Source: Syntrophus sp. GWC2_56_31 (GTDB taxonomy: Bacteria > Desulfobacterota > Syntrophia > Syntrophales > UBA5619). From it: a stretch of 36,397 nt of DNA. The DNA is taken from contig MICN01000087.1 in NCBI GenBank assembly GCA_001829875.1, positions 1-36,397 on the forward strand, written 5' to 3'. Within the stretch, counting starts at the first letter, position 1, and every line of letters begins with the position of its first letter. Positions 36,205-36,397 of this stretch are shown here, piece by piece. The translations under genes and the position numbers were made by a program. The notes below the pieces were generated by a model. The model was not told the DNA's origin. It saw only the letters and a program-made list of their open reading frames with translations, and ran no database searches.

Positions 36205-36397
36205 AGATCATCCTGGCCGTTTCGATGTTCCTCTGGTCCCCCGTCGCCAGGAGATCAGCGTAAACGAGGATCGGGTGCACCAGCTCTCCATCAGTTCGCT
36301 GCTCGTCGGGTTTCCAGAATCGTTCGAGTATTTCGACATCGCCCGCGATATCCTTTCGGAGCCGGTTTTCAATCAGCAGCGGATTGAGCTCCGGGGC
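36167..36397 (-). CDS. AbiEi-like antitoxin, C-terminal part (partial, runs off window)
   Basis: Minus-strand open frame from window edge: APELNPLLIENRLRKDIAGDVEILERFWKPDEQRTDGELVHPILVYADLLATGDQRNIETARMIYEQHILRLVGEN*. It overlaps the nucleotidyltransferase start by 38 bp. Confidence 0.55.
   Translation of the reverse strand, partial: APELNPLLIENRLRKDIAGDVEILERFWKPDEQRTDGELVHPILVYADLLATGDQRNIETARMIYEQHILRLVGEN

Overview
This is a bacterial chromosomal window, probably Desulfobacterota/deltaproteobacterial by gene content (inference). Most of it is ordinary housekeeping: two tandem TolC-family genes with a TetR regulator, a patatin-like protein, RadC, two HU proteins, an RluB-type synthase with ScpB-ScpA-TrpS, an MltA / GNAT / RecN / NadK cluster, RdgC, an ArsS-like radical SAM protein, fused MsrAB, a B12-dependent ribonucleotide reductase, a PAS/HD-GYP protein, a tripartite tricarboxylate transporter operon carrying an amidohydrolase, a SUMF1/FGE-fold lipoprotein-like protein, and ferritin. 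No tRNA, rRNA or CRISPR was seen. The most interesting segment is the right end (31673-36397, minus strand). It is a tightly packed co-directional module: an AbiEi-like antitoxin (partial, cut by the window edge), an AbiEii-like nucleotidyltransferase, and a 1204-aa SIR2-domain protein (probable SIR2/DUF4020 architecture). It lies beside a truncated transporter gene remnant and is a candidate composite anti-phage defence system. Other structure includes two 125-bp copies of a MITE-like palindromic element with a compensatory base-pair change, a perfect 24-bp inverted repeat after radC, a related palindrome that sits in frame inside rdgC, paired NrdR-box-like sites in front of nrdJ, and five exact-length (117 bp) tandem repeats encoding a signalling coiled coil. 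All family calls are from reading motifs by eye. No searches were run.
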